A stretch of DNA of 46,811 bases from Clostridia bacterium (GCA_017620655.1 JAGAUT010000057.1:1-46811); one strand, 5' to 3'; positions 27,153 through 35,733 are shown, counted from the first letter of the stretch. The notes: generated by a model from the sequence alone, not told the origin. Numbers and translations are program-made.

Positions 27153-28292
27153 ATGACATACGATTATGATGCAGGATATGAATTCGGCGCGGTCATTAAG
27201 GTAATTGGCGTTGGCGGCGGCGGAAACAATGCTGTAAACAGAATGGTAGAGAATGATGTTAAGGGCGTTGAATTTATTGCTGTTAACACAGATAAGCAGG
27301 CTCTTCTCAGATGCGCTGCTCCCACAAAGATACTTATCGGCGAAAAGGTAACAAAGGGCAGAGGCGCAGGTGCCAACCCTGAAGTTGGTCTCAGAGCAGC
27401 CGAAGAAAATATTGATGATATCAAGGCAGCACTTGTTGATACAGACATGGTATTTATCACCGCAGGTATGGGCGGCGGTACAGGTACAGGTGCAGCTCCC
27501 GCAATCGCAAAGGTTGCAAAGGAAATGGGCATTCTTACAATCGGTGTTGTTACAAAGCCTTTTGCGTTTGAAGGTCCCAGAAAGATGGCTCAGGCAGAAA
27601 TGGGTATTGAAAACCTCAGAAAGTGCGTTGACTCCATCATCATGATTCCTAACGAAAGATTAAAGTTCGTTTCCGAAACAAGAATTACACTTGCAAATGC
27701 TTTCCAGATTGCCGATGACGTTCTCCGTCAGGGCGTACAGAGCATTACAGAACTTATCAACGTTACATCCTTCATCAACCTCGACTTCAACGACGTTGGA
27801 GCTATCATGAGAGATGCAGGTCTTGCTCATATGGGCGTTGGCGTTGGTCAGGGCAAGGATAAGGCTGAACTTGCTGCAAAGGCTGCAATTTCCAGTCCTC
27901 TTCTCGAAACATCCATTACAGGCGCACGCGGCATCATCATCAACATTACTTCCAGCCCTGACATCGGACTTGAAGAAGTTGAATACGCTGCAAACCTCAT
28001 CAGCAAGGAAGCAAATCCCGAAGCAAATATTATCTGGGGTGCTGCATTTGATACAAGCCTTGAAGATGAAATGAAGGTAACTGTTGTGGCTACAGGTTTT
28101 GAAGCTGAAAAGAAGGCGAGCGAAACAAGAGTTGTAAGACCCGTTGTTACACCCGTTGCAACTTCCGAAGACGTTGAAGAAAAGCCCGAAGATGAAACAC
28201 CCTCCGATGGCGAAACTGTTGACAACAACGGCTTTGAAGAAGATCTCGGGAAGATTTTCTCCCGCCGAACAAACACTCGCTTCAATTTCTAA
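27153..28292 (+). CDS. ftsZ: Cell division GTPase FtsZ
   Basis: 379 residues. GTP-binding motifs are GVGGGGNNAVNRM (19-31) and the tubulin signature GGGTGTGAAP (107-116); NVDFADV-like FNDVGAIM is the T7 synergy loop. A variable acidic linker (EDVEEKPEDETPSDGE) leads to the C-terminus EEDLGKIFSRRTNTRFNF. The usual C-terminal peptide D-I-P-x-F-L-R is weak here: LGKIF stands where DIPxF is expected. FtsZ polymerises into the division ring. It is set apart from ftsQ by its own promoter, with no ftsA before it, and closed by a terminator. Confidence 0.97.
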   Translation: MTYDYDAGYEFGAVIKVIGVGGGGNNAVNRMVENDVKGVEFIAVNTDKQALLRCAAPTKILIGEKVTKGRGAGANPEVGLRAAEENIDDIKAALVDTDMVFITAGMGGGTGTGAAPAIAKVAKEMGILTIGVVTKPFAFEGPRKMAQAEMGIENLRKCVDSIIMIPNERLKFVSETRITLANAFQIADDVLRQGVQSITELINVTSFINLDFNDVGAIMRDAGLAHMGVGVGQGKDKAELAAKAAISSPLLETSITGARGIIINITSSPDIGLEEVEYAANLISKEANPEANIIWGAAFDTSLEDEMKVTVVATGFEAEKKASETRVVRPVVTPVATSEDVEEKPEDETPSDGETVDNNGFEEDLGKIFSRRTNTRFNF

Positions 28293-28303
28293 TTGAATGA
28301 ATT

Positions 28304-28331
28304 AAAGCACCGTGATTTCACGGTGCTTTTT
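28304..28331 (+). terminator. ftsZ terminator
   Basis: AAAGCACCGTGA, loop TT, TCACGGTGCTTTTT: a 12-bp stem followed by T's, 12 bases after the stop. Confidence 0.92.
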
Positions 28332-28339
28332 ATATACAT

Positions 28340-28371
28340 ATAAAAACAGAGCCTCGCGTGTGCGAGGCTCT
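28340..28371 (-). terminator. Terminator of the LtaS-like gene
   Basis: On the minus strand AGAGCCTCGC, loop ACAC, GCGAGGCTCT, then GTTTTTA. It directly follows the stop at 28378 and faces the ftsZ terminator. Confidence 0.85.
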
Positions 28372-28377
28372 TTGTGT

Positions 28378-30873
28378 TTAGTTTGCCGCTTGTTTAGTGA
28401 TGTCTTGCTGAATCATGTTGATGTCGTCCTGACCTGTTACAAAGTCTAAGGTAGCATCTTCAATGACGCCTTCTGTCGGGTCAAGCATTTCTTCTTCGGT
28501 TGGGAGAATTGACTCGAGAACTTCGGCAGAGGTTTCTTCGGGAACAATCATTGTCGGAACGTAAACAAGTGTGTTTTCACTTTCGCCGAGCTTTGTCTGG
28601 TTGACTGCCATCTGATTTGTGCCGATGATGTCGTTGAGATTAAGCTCATGCCTGATTGAAATAATTTCGCTGTCTATAAGCTCTGTGTCAACAACCTCGC
28701 CGTTTACAGTCACTTTTGTAAATTCGTTGAATCTTTCGCCTAAGATGTAAGAGGTTCCGTCAATTGTGTAAATATCAGCAAGGTATGTCTTCATTACGCC
28801 GTACTGAGTATCGACTCTCGGGTAACTCGGAACAACAACTTCCGAGGCGAGATCCTTCAGGGATTTGTCCTCAAATATTGCATACTGATATGTGTGACGC
28901 AGATAGTGATAATCCTCAGTGTTGTTCTCAAGATTCATGCGATTGAGCTTGTTGATATCTCCGCTGTCAATGCCGACTTTGGAATAAATGTAGGAATATA
29001 ACTGATATGTAGTCAAATCCTTGGCATCGGAAAAGTCAAGACCGCAGTTGTTCCAGATAATGTAGTCAGTCTGGTAGCAGTCGCCCTCTTTGAGCTTCCA
29101 GTACTTCTGTACCGAAAATGCGGGAAGATGGTCGCCGTAGAATACAAGAACCGTAGGCTCGTCAATGAAGCTGAGCTCAAGGATAAGGTTTCCAAGGAAT
29201 GTATAAAACACAGTGAGCTGATTTACATAGTAGGTATAACCGGGATTTTCAGGGTTGAAGTCGTTGCCGGTAACACCGATTCTCGGCTCCTGACCTTTGA
29301 GAAGCTTGTTGTATCTCGATTCCGAGGGGTATCTGCCGTGAGGCTGAACGCTTATTGTGTAGATAAGGTCCTTGCCCTCTGTGGAATTAAGAGCGTCGAG
29401 GATGGGATCGAGAAGCATAGCATCCTTGCCCCAGTTTCTCTGGTTGCGAATTGTGACGGGAATGTTTTCAATGGATGAGAATGTGTCAAAGCCAAGATTC
29501 GGGAACACCTTGTTTCTGTCGTAGAAGGTACCCTTGTGGTTGTGAATGGCGTGGGTGGAGTAGCCGTAATCCTTCGCATTGTATGCCATGCTTTCACAGG
29601 TCTGATTCTGGAGAACGGAAAGATAGGGATATTCGGCAATACCGAAGAGGGAAACGTCCATACCCGTTATGATTTCAAATTCCGTGTTTGCAGTACCCGC
29701 ACCGATGGAAGGAACGGTAAGTTTTCCGCCGGGCAGCTGTTCTTTAAGCATTGAGTAGATGGGGTGGGGATGAGCCGAATACTCGTAGCCCTCAATGTTA
29801 GTCACATCGTAGAAGGATTCGAGCTGAAGGAAAATGATGTTCGGCATGTCAAATAAATCTACAGCTTCGCTTTCGTCGGTGTTGTCAATGTTGACGGAGT
29901 GGGACTTGCCTGCCGAAACCTCTATGTATTCGTCAAACTTTTCTTCAAGGTGTGTTGTAACTTTAAGAGACTGCTCTTCTGTAAATTCCATGCAGAGATA
30001 CTGAGGCATTTCCTTATAGCTTTCAATTACCTTGTCGTAGATGCTGTCAAGAAGCATGTCTTCGGGACTGAGCTTAACGAGCTCCGAACCCTCCTTGTCG
30101 CCTTTTGTCACAGCCTGATTTGCCTTTCTTCTGGAGTCATCATAGAGTCCGGGAGAGTAATTCTGAGGCTTGTCAATGCCGTTGTCAACAAGGGAATATA
30201 AGAAGCAGAAGGCAAAGCCGTGCTCGCGGTATTTGTTGGGAAGATTGTCAAATCTGTCGGCGTTGATAACAATGTTTGTGTAAAGTACAACGAACACTAT
30301 GACCAATGACCAAAGCTCGATGGGGAAGAAGGATGACAGACTGAAGTGGCTGTCTCTTTTTTTGCACTTGATGTAGATTAAAACAAGAAGTGCTATTGCA
30401 AGGACAATTGCAAAACATAAGAGAACAATCTGGAATTTTGAAAAATAGTTGCCTATGATTTCAAAGGTTGTTTTTATAACTCTGAAGTCCGAGGCGTTAA
30501 AGGGAGTTGTTCTCTGACACATAAGGTAATAGCTGACAAAAATTACTGTGTACCACAGAATTGATATAAGCGAGAACGCAAAAGTTCTTTTTCTGAAAAA
30601 GTAAATTAATGTAAAAGAAGCAAGTACAATTAAAAAGTTGAGCCCAAAGACTAGGGGGGCATCGATTATCATGCCGAAGGCTTCTGCAAAGCTTTTTCTC
30701 AAAGCTGCTTCCAAAAATATGTTAATTGCAAATGAGTAGAATAACAGAAATATGAATGACGGTACCGAGGCACAGATAAGACTGTCAAATTTTGAAAGTC
30801 CCATGCAGACGGTGTTCTTTACCGCAAGTAAAAACCGTAAAACAATATTGTCTTTGCCGATTTTGAATTTCAC
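28378..30873 (-). CDS. LtaS-like phosphoglycerol transferase (sulfatase fold) with C-terminal extension
   Basis: 831 residues from a GTG at 30873, ten bases after GGAGG; an ATG 60 bases upstream falls inside a hairpin and is rejected. The N-terminal ~220 residues have about six membrane helices. A sulfatase/alkaline-phosphatase domain follows: metal site in FLQLESFYD, catalytic Thr in ANTEFEIITGM (around residue 397), and metal ligands in FYGDHLPAFS. This is the LtaS architecture, which transfers glycerol phosphate from phosphatidylglycerol to lipoteichoic acid on the outer face. LtaS is usually ~650 residues; about 150 extra C-terminal residues contain an Ig-like segment (VTVNGEVVDTEL...SIRHELNLND) and an acidic tail. 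Polymer type (LTA or another glycerol-phosphate decoration) is not certain. Confidence 0.85.
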   Translation of the reverse strand: MKFKIGKDNIVLRFLLAVKNTVCMGLSKFDSLICASVPSFIFLLFYSFAINIFLEAALRKSFAEAFGMIIDAPLVFGLNFLIVLASFTLIYFFRKRTFAFSLISILWYTVIFVSYYLMCQRTTPFNASDFRVIKTTFEIIGNYFSKFQIVLLCFAIVLAIALLVLIYIKCKKRDSHFSLSSFFPIELWSLVIVFVVLYTNIVINADRFDNLPNKYREHGFAFCFLYSLVDNGIDKPQNYSPGLYDDSRRKANQAVTKGDKEGSELVKLSPEDMLLDSIYDKVIESYKEMPQYLCMEFTEEQSLKVTTHLEEKFDEYIEVSAGKSHSVNIDNTDESEAVDLFDMPNIIFLQLESFYDVTNIEGYEYSAHPHPIYSMLKEQLPGGKLTVPSIGAGTANTEFEIITGMDVSLFGIAEYPYLSVLQNQTCESMAYNAKDYGYSTHAIHNHKGTFYDRNKVFPNLGFDTFSSIENIPVTIRNQRNWGKDAMLLDPILDALNSTEGKDLIYTISVQPHGRYPSESRYNKLLKGQEPRIGVTGNDFNPENPGYTYYVNQLTVFYTFLGNLILELSFIDEPTVLVFYGDHLPAFSVQKYWKLKEGDCYQTDYIIWNNCGLDFSDAKDLTTYQLYSYIYSKVGIDSGDINKLNRMNLENNTEDYHYLRHTYQYAIFEDKSLKDLASEVVVPSYPRVDTQYGVMKTYLADIYTIDGTSYILGERFNEFTKVTVNGEVVDTELIDSEIISIRHELNLNDIIGTNQMAVNQTKLGESENTLVYVPTMIVPEETSAEVLESILPTEEEMLDPTEGVIEDATLDFVTGQDDINMIQQDITKQAAN

Positions 30874-30900
30874 TTTTGTACTGCCTCCTTGATAATAAAT

Positions 30901-30946
30901 AACGGACGTCGGTAAACCCGCGTCCGTTATCATTGAGTAAATTATA
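30901..30946 (-). promoter_or_regulatory. -10 element and 5' hairpin of the LtaS-like gene
   Basis: On the minus strand TATAAT (30946-30941) without a clear -35 is followed at the predicted RNA 5' end by a hairpin: AACGGACG-CGG pairs with CCG-CGTCCGTT, loop of about five bases and one bulge (30928-30901). The hairpin ends 14 bases before the GGAGG. Confidence 0.55.
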
Positions 30947-31051
30947 ATGACAAAATCTGACGGATGCGAAGAATCACATGAAACTCATATATTCTTTGCA
31001 ACATTGATTGTCTTTTGACATCCATCCGCCTTTGTCTGCCGATGGTTCTGA

Positions 31052-31546
31052 TTATTCAGCAACAACAGGTTCAGTTTCGGGAGCAACTTCAGGTTCAACC
31101 TCGGGAGTTACCTCGGGAGCTGCTTCAACTTCAGCTTCAACTTCGGGAGCTGCTTCGGTTTCTGCATCAAGATTTGCACTGCTGCTTTCGGGAACCTGTT
31201 CTTCGAGGTTTGCACCGCTTGCGTTAGCTTCTTCCTGAACTGCAAGGTATGTGGGGCATTCTTCGATAGTAGCTGCTTCGTGTTCGGGAGAACCGCACCA
31301 TGCACAGGGTTCGGGCTGAATTACATAGAGAATAATAACAAGAATAACAAATATGATTGCAACGATTGTTGTAAGCTTGTTGAACATAGCGTCCATGCTC
31401 TTACCCTTTGTCTTGCCGAAGAATGTTTCAGCACCGCCTGCAATAGAACCGCCAAGTCTGTGATCCTTGCTGCTCTGCATAAGAACGGATATTACAAGGA
31501 ATACCGCCATAACTATTAATAAAATACCAATTATTGTGGTTGCCAT
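31052..31546 (-). CDS. secG: Preprotein translocase subunit SecG with unusual Cys/His and acidic tail
   Basis: 164 residues; SecG is normally about 75-80. Residues 1-78 are an ordinary SecG: two membrane helices (3-23 and ~58-78) joined by SSKDHRLGGSIAGGAETFFGKTKGKSMD. An added tail has C81-x2-C84-x4-H89-x7-C97, resembling a zinc knuckle, and then ~55 residues made almost only of E, A, P, V and T. GGAGG precedes the ATG. SecG helps SecYEG move proteins across the membrane. In SecG both termini normally face outward, so the tail would be extracytoplasmic if topology is conserved; this is inference. Confidence 0.9.
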   Translation of the reverse strand: MATTIIGILLIVMAVFLVISVLMQSSKDHRLGGSIAGGAETFFGKTKGKSMDAMFNKLTTIVAIIFVILVIILYVIQPEPCAWCGSPEHEAATIEECPTYLAVQEEANASGANLEEQVPESSSANLDAETEAAPEVEAEVEAAPEVTPEVEPEVAPETEPVVAE

Positions 31547-31604
31547 TTAAAATTCCTCCGATGTAAATATACTTTAAACGTGTAGTCCATACACAACGCA
31601 AATT

Positions 31605-31633
31605 ATTATATCATATATTTTTTGAAAATACAA
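31605..31633 (-). promoter_or_regulatory. secG promoter
   Basis: On the minus strand TTGTAT, 17 bases ending in TGA, TATAAT, about 58 bases before the secG start codon. Confidence 0.75.
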
Positions 31634-31669
31634 GACATTTTGCGAATTTTTTTGAAATAATTCTTTAAT

Positions 31670-32593
31670 TTATTCCTTGTTTTCGGCAGCTGCTTCCTTG
31701 AATGTTGCGGCTATTGCCGAAAGGTTCTGAAGCTCAGAGGGAATAATGAGTTTTGTTGCCTTTCCGTCGGCAACCTTTTCGAGTGCTTCAAAACTCTTAA
31801 GCGTAAGTGCCTTTTCGGAGGGATTTGCATTGCTTATAAGCTTTAAGCCTTCTGCGATGGCGTTCTGTACCTTGAGAATTGCCTCAGCTTCACCTTCAGC
31901 CTCTCTGATTTTGGCTTCTCTTTTTGCCTCTGCTCTCAGGATTGCCGCCTGTTTTTCAGCTTCGGCTTCGAGTATCATCGATTCCTTTTTACCTTCTGCA
32001 ATGAGGACAGCTGATTTCTTTTCGCCTTCTGCCTGAAGAATCTTTTCTCTTCTTTCACGTTCTGCTCTCATCTGCTTTTCCATGGCATCCTGAATGTCCT
32101 TGGGAGGCATGATGTTCTTGAGTTCAACTCTGTTGATTTTGATGCCCCACGGGTCAGTTGCCTCGTCAAGGATTGCGCGCATCTTTGTGTTGATAATGTC
32201 GCGGGATGTGAGAGTGCCGTCAAGCTCAAGGTCGCCGATAATGTTACGCAGTGTTGTTGCAGTGAGGTTTTCAATGGCAAGCATGGGACTTTCAACGCCG
32301 TATGCATAAAGCTTGGGATCGGCTATCTGAAAGTATATTACTGTATCAATCATCATGTGAACGTTGTCGCTTGTGATAACCGGCTGTGGAGGGAAGTCCA
32401 CAACCTGTTCTTTAAGGGAAATAACCTTAGCAACACGGTCAATAAAGGGGAATGTGATGTGTACGCCCGTTTTCCATGTTGCCTTGTAAGCACCGAGTCT
32501 TTCGACAACAGCAGCCTTTGCCTGTGGAATAATTTTGATATTACCGAGAATAATTGCTATTACGATTACGAAAATAATAAGAAATACCGGCAT
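31670..32593 (-). CDS. SPFH/Band 7 (stomatin/QmcA-like) membrane protein
   Basis: 307 residues from an ATG after AGGAGG. One N-terminal hydrophobic segment (VFLIIFVIVIAIILG) anchors the Band 7 domain: AAVVERLGAYKATWKTGVHITFPFIDRVAKV, then SLKEQVVDFPPQPVITSDNV. An Ala/Glu/Lys-rich coiled coil (about 175-250) drives oligomerisation, as in stomatins and QmcA. Such proteins scaffold membrane microdomains and often partner NfeD. It is 32 bases downstream of the nfeD-like gene, at the end of a recA-recX-nfeD run. Confidence 0.9.
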   Translation of the reverse strand: MPVFLIIFVIVIAIILGNIKIIPQAKAAVVERLGAYKATWKTGVHITFPFIDRVAKVISLKEQVVDFPPQPVITSDNVHMMIDTVIYFQIADPKLYAYGVESPMLAIENLTATTLRNIIGDLELDGTLTSRDIINTKMRAILDEATDPWGIKINRVELKNIMPPKDIQDAMEKQMRAERERREKILQAEGEKKSAVLIAEGKKESMILEAEAEKQAAILRAEAKREAKIREAEGEAEAILKVQNAIAEGLKLISNANPSEKALTLKSFEALEKVADGKATKLIIPSELQNLSAIAATFKEAAAENKE

Positions 32594-32625
32594 GATTTAC
32601 CTCCTGAAATATATTGTGATTTGAA

Positions 32626-33081
32626 TTAGCTGTTTACTTCTTCTTTTTCCTTGATGTCCAGTTTTTCAACACGGAGCTTTACACCGTCAATGGCAAGAAC
32701 CTTTACATATTCGCCTTTCATTACGGGTTGTGCATCGGCAGATATGTATGCCGACCAGCTGATGCCTCCGACCTTTACTCTGCCAACGCTTCTTGGGAGG
32801 AGGTCTTCTTCGGCAACCGCTTCCTTGCCGATAAGGGCGTCAATGTTTGTCTTTTCTGATTTTTTGTCAATGTTATCTTTGACTTTTTTGTAGAATAAGA
32901 GCATAAGAACAGCGGAAACAATGACAAACACCGGTATCTGAACCGATATAGGTACCTTGAAAATCGCAAGTACCATAGATAAAAGTGCCGCCGGTGCGAA
33001 CCATATTGCCGCAAGGCCTGATGTTGTTACCTCAACGATTACGGATATTATCGCAATCGCAAGCCAGATATAGGTTTCCAA
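32626..33081 (-). CDS. NfeD-family membrane protein
   Basis: 151 residues from a TTG at 33081, eight bases after AAGGAGG. There are three to four membrane helices (YIWLAIAIISVIVEV, AIWFAPAALLSMVLAIF, IQVPVFVIVSAVLMLLFY-like segments). The C-terminal OB-fold domain of NfeD follows (IGKEAVAEEDLLPRSVGRVKVGGISWSAY, YVKVLAIDGVKLRVEKL). This is the short NfeD form without the N-terminal protease. NfeD proteins work with SPFH partners, and the next gene encodes one. The distal end of recX lies 16 bases upstream. Confidence 0.88.
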   Translation of the reverse strand: METYIWLAIAIISVIVEVTTSGLAAIWFAPAALLSMVLAIFKVPISVQIPVFVIVSAVLMLLFYKKVKDNIDKKSEKTNIDALIGKEAVAEEDLLPRSVGRVKVGGISWSAYISADAQPVMKGEYVKVLAIDGVKLRVEKLDIKEKEEVNS

Positions 33082-33097
33082 AGTGAATGCCTCCTTT

Positions 33098-33748
33098 TTA
33101 GTATACTTCGTCATCAAAGGATGATGCAAAATTGTTTAATACCGATGATATTATGTCAAAGCCGTATCCGTACCTTGACAGCTTTGCCTTGAATTTGTCC
33201 TTTTCTTTCCTGTCCGAAAGATTGATTCTTCCTGAAGATAAAAGCTTTTCGCAAAGCTCACGGCACAGTTCTTCAAAATCGATATTTGCACTTTCTTCGG
33301 CATTTTTTATATCCTCAGCCGAAAAGCCCTTTGAGAAAAGCTCGCTCTTGATTCTGTGAGGACCGTAGAGCTTGGAATTTGCGATGGAAAGGTATTTTCT
33401 AAAACAAAGATTGCCGTCGCTGATGATTCCGCCTTCACGCATTACTCTGAGGGCTTCGTCAATAACCTCTGCGGAATATTCCTTTTCACGCATCTTTTGC
33501 TTTAATACTTTCTCGCTTTTGTCTGAAAACTGCAAAAGGTATGACGCATATTTGATTGCCCGTAGCTTTTGTGACAGAAAAACGATAAGCTCGTCGTCGG
33601 AAAATTCTATGGGAAAGTCTTCCTCCGAAAGTTCCGAGAACCCAAGCCGTTTTGCATCGGCGAGGGTGATTGTGTATTTTTCCTTCAATTCGCATTCAAG
33701 GGTGACTTCCGAGCCACCCTTGGAATTGTATGATTTAAGTACTATCAC
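33098..33748 (-). CDS. recX: RecA regulator RecX
   Basis: 216 residues from a GTG at 33748 that overlaps the recA stop by one base (TAGTG), so translation is coupled. The protein has the three-helix repeats of RecX: AIKYASYLLQFSDKSEKVLKQKMREKEYSAEVIDEAL, then ISDGNLCFRKYLSIANSKLYGPHRIKSELFSKGFS. The first ~55 residues form a small beta-rich domain. RecX binds RecA filaments and limits their growth. Position directly after recA confirms the call. Confidence 0.93.
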   Translation of the reverse strand: MIVLKSYNSKGGSEVTLECELKEKYTITLADAKRLGFSELSEEDFPIEFSDDELIVFLSQKLRAIKYASYLLQFSDKSEKVLKQKMREKEYSAEVIDEALRVMREGGIISDGNLCFRKYLSIANSKLYGPHRIKSELFSKGFSAEDIKNAEESANIDFEELCRELCEKLLSSGRINLSDRKEKDKFKAKLSRYGYGFDIISSVLNNFASSFDDEVY

Positions 33749-34842
33749 TATTCGTCAAAATCCTCTGTAATAAGAATTCCCGATTCGGTAACGTTTTCTT
33801 CGTTGCCGAGTGCTTCGTCTGCGGCTATACCATTCTGGAGTCTGTCACGGATTTTTCTTTCAATTTCGTCTGCCATTTCCTTGTTTTCATCAAGAAGAAT
33901 ACGAACATTGTCTTTACCCTGTGCAAGTCTCTGCTCGCCGTAGTAGAACCATGAACCGCTCTTCTGGATGATGTCGAGATTCACCGCAATATCGATGATT
34001 TCGCTTTCTTTGGAAATACCTTTACCGTAGAGAATGTCAAATTCAGCTGTTTTGAAGGGGGGAGCAACCTTGTTTTTTACAACCTTTACTCTTGTGTGGT
34101 TGCCGCTCGCTTCTCCGCCGTCCTTGATTGTTTCAACTCTTCTTATGTCAAGACGTACAGATGCGTAGTACTTGAGGGCATTACCGCCGCTGGTGGTTTC
34201 GGGGTTGCCGTACATAACACCTACTTTAAGTCTTAACTGGTTGATAAAGATTACAATACAGTTAGATTTTGCAATAGCTCCCGAGAGCTTTCTTAATGCC
34301 TGAGACATAAGTCTTGCCTGAAGACCAACGTGCGCATCACCCATTTCGCCGTCAATTTCAGCTCTGGGAACAAGCGCTGCAACCGAGTCAACAACTACTA
34401 CTTCAACCGCACCCGAACGTACAAGCGCCTCTGTGATTTCAAGAGCCTGTTCGCCGTTGTCGGGCTGGGAAACCATAAGTGAATCTATATCAACACCGAG
34501 TGCCTTTGCGTAAACGGGATCAAGTGCGTGTTCTGCATCAATAAAAGCCGCTTCACCGCCGAGCTTCTGAACTTCGGCAACAATGTGAAGTGCGACCGTT
34601 GTTTTACCTGAGGATTCGGGACCGTAGATTTCAATAATTCTTCCTCTCGGAACACCGCCTATACCAAGGGCAAGGTCAAGGGAAAGGGAACCTGTAGAAA
34701 CTGCCGAAACGCTCATTGCCGTATTTTCGCCAAGCTTCATAATAGCACCCTTGCCGTAGCTCTTTTCAATCTGAGCAATGGTGGTGGCAAGAGCCTTTTG
34801 CTTGTCGCTGTTCTGTACTTCCTTAATATCTGTCTTTTTCAT
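33748..34842 (-). CDS. recA: Recombinase RecA
   Basis: 364 residues from the ATG at 34842, ten bases after AAAGGA; an in-frame TTG nine bases upstream is too close to that site. Walker A is GPESSGKT (74-81) and Walker B includes [10 protein letters not shown]. The family block [15 protein letters not shown] is complete. The acidic C-terminal tail ([17 protein letters not shown]) is present. RecA catalyses strand exchange in homologous recombination and activates the SOS response. The promoter contains a LexA-like box. It leads the recA-recX-nfeD-SPFH run. Confidence 0.98.
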   Translation of the reverse strand: MKKTDIKEVQNSDKQKALATTIAQIEKSYGKGAIMKLGENTAMSVSAVSTGSLSLDLALGIGGVPRGRIIEIYGPESSGKTTVALHIVAEVQKLGGEAAFIDAEHALDPVYAKALGVDIDSLMVSQPDNGEQALEITEALVRSGAVEVVVVDSVAALVPRAEIDGEMGDAHVGLQARLMSQALRKLSGAIAKSNCIVIFINQLRLKVGVMYGNPETTSGGNALKYYASVRLDIRRVETIKDGGEASGNHTRVKVVKNKVAPPFKTAEFDILYGKGISKESEIIDIAVNLDIIQKSGSWFYYGEQRLAQGKDNVRILLDENKEMADEIERKIRDRLQNGIAADEALGNEENVTESGILITEDFDE

Positions 34843-34885
34843 TTTAATCAAATCCTTTCACTCTGAAACTCTTGTCGACATGTAT

Positions 34886-34914
34886 ATTATACAACGATGG
34901 TTCCGAGTTTTCAA
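34886..34914 (-). promoter_or_regulatory. recA promoter with LexA-like box
   Basis: On the minus strand TTGAAA, 17 bases, TATAAT. The spacer holds GGAACCATCGTTG, close to the Bacillota LexA site CGAAC-N4-GTTCG, placed to block polymerase. Confidence 0.8.
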
Positions 34915-34954
34915 TATTTACGGTATGACAATTTTTGATTCACTGTCCAAAAAA

Positions 34955-35599
34955 TTACTCTTTGAGAGCCGCTATAACACCTGCTGTATCTGCAGCTTTG
35001 AATACGGCAGATCCGGCAACGATAACGTCAACACCGGCATCCTTTGCCAGGTGTGCATTGTCGGAAGTAATTCCGCCGTCGATTTCAATTTCGAGCTCTA
35101 CTCCGAGCACCTGTCTCATTTCCTTAACCTGTGCAACCTTTTCAATGGTTTCGGGAATAAGCTTCTGCCCGCCAAAGCCCGGTTCTACCGACATTATAAG
35201 AACAAGCTCAAGACTGCTCATAAAGGGTTCGAGAACAAATGTAGGAGTTCCCGGCTTTATGGACATGCCTGCCTTTTTGCCCATTGCATGAATCTTGTCA
35301 ATAACCTCCTGATGATTGTTTGTCGCCTCGTAATGGAATACGATAATGTCAGCTCCCGCCTTTGCAAACTGCTCAACATACTTTTCCGGCTCGACAATCA
35401 TAAGATGTACGTCAAGAACCGCATCCGTTACTCTTCTTGCGGCTTCTACAAGGGGAATGCCGAAGGAAATATTGGGGACAAAAACACCGTCCATAACATC
35501 AAGATGCACATACTCGGCACCTGCTTTAGTAATCTTTTCGATTTCTGCACCGTACTTTGTGAAATCACACGCAAGCATTGATGGGGATACCTTGATCAT
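34955..35599 (-). CDS. rpe: Ribulose-phosphate 3-epimerase
   Basis: 214 residues, normal length. SPSMLACDF opens the TIM barrel. Metal and catalytic residues lie in VHLDVMDGVFVPN (H32, D34), DVHLMI (H65) and EIDGGI near the C-terminus. MSVEPGFGGQ is the phosphate-binding loop region. It interconverts D-ribulose 5-phosphate and D-xylulose 5-phosphate in the pentose phosphate pathway. GAGGTA precedes the ATG. It has its own promoter and lies about 110 bases upstream of recA on the same strand. Confidence 0.95.
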   Translation of the reverse strand: MIKVSPSMLACDFTKYGAEIEKITKAGAEYVHLDVMDGVFVPNISFGIPLVEAARRVTDAVLDVHLMIVEPEKYVEQFAKAGADIIVFHYEATNNHQEVIDKIHAMGKKAGMSIKPGTPTFVLEPFMSSLELVLIMSVEPGFGGQKLIPETIEKVAQVKEMRQVLGVELEIEIDGGITSDNAHLAKDAGVDVIVAGSAVFKAADTAGVIAALKE

Positions 35600-35638
35600 G
35601 ATAAATACCTCATAATGTTAAAATCAATATCTAGTATC

Positions 35639-35667
35639 ATTTTACTATATAAACGCCTGTTTGTCAA
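35639..35667 (-). promoter_or_regulatory. rpe promoter
   Basis: On the minus strand TTGACA, 17 bases, TAAAAT, about 40 bases before the rpe start codon. Confidence 0.85.
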
Positions 35668-35733
35668 GTGTATGTTGTATTTTGTCGTCCTGTCCGTATC
35701 TTTTGTCATATGTTCCGTAAAGGGCAATATTGC

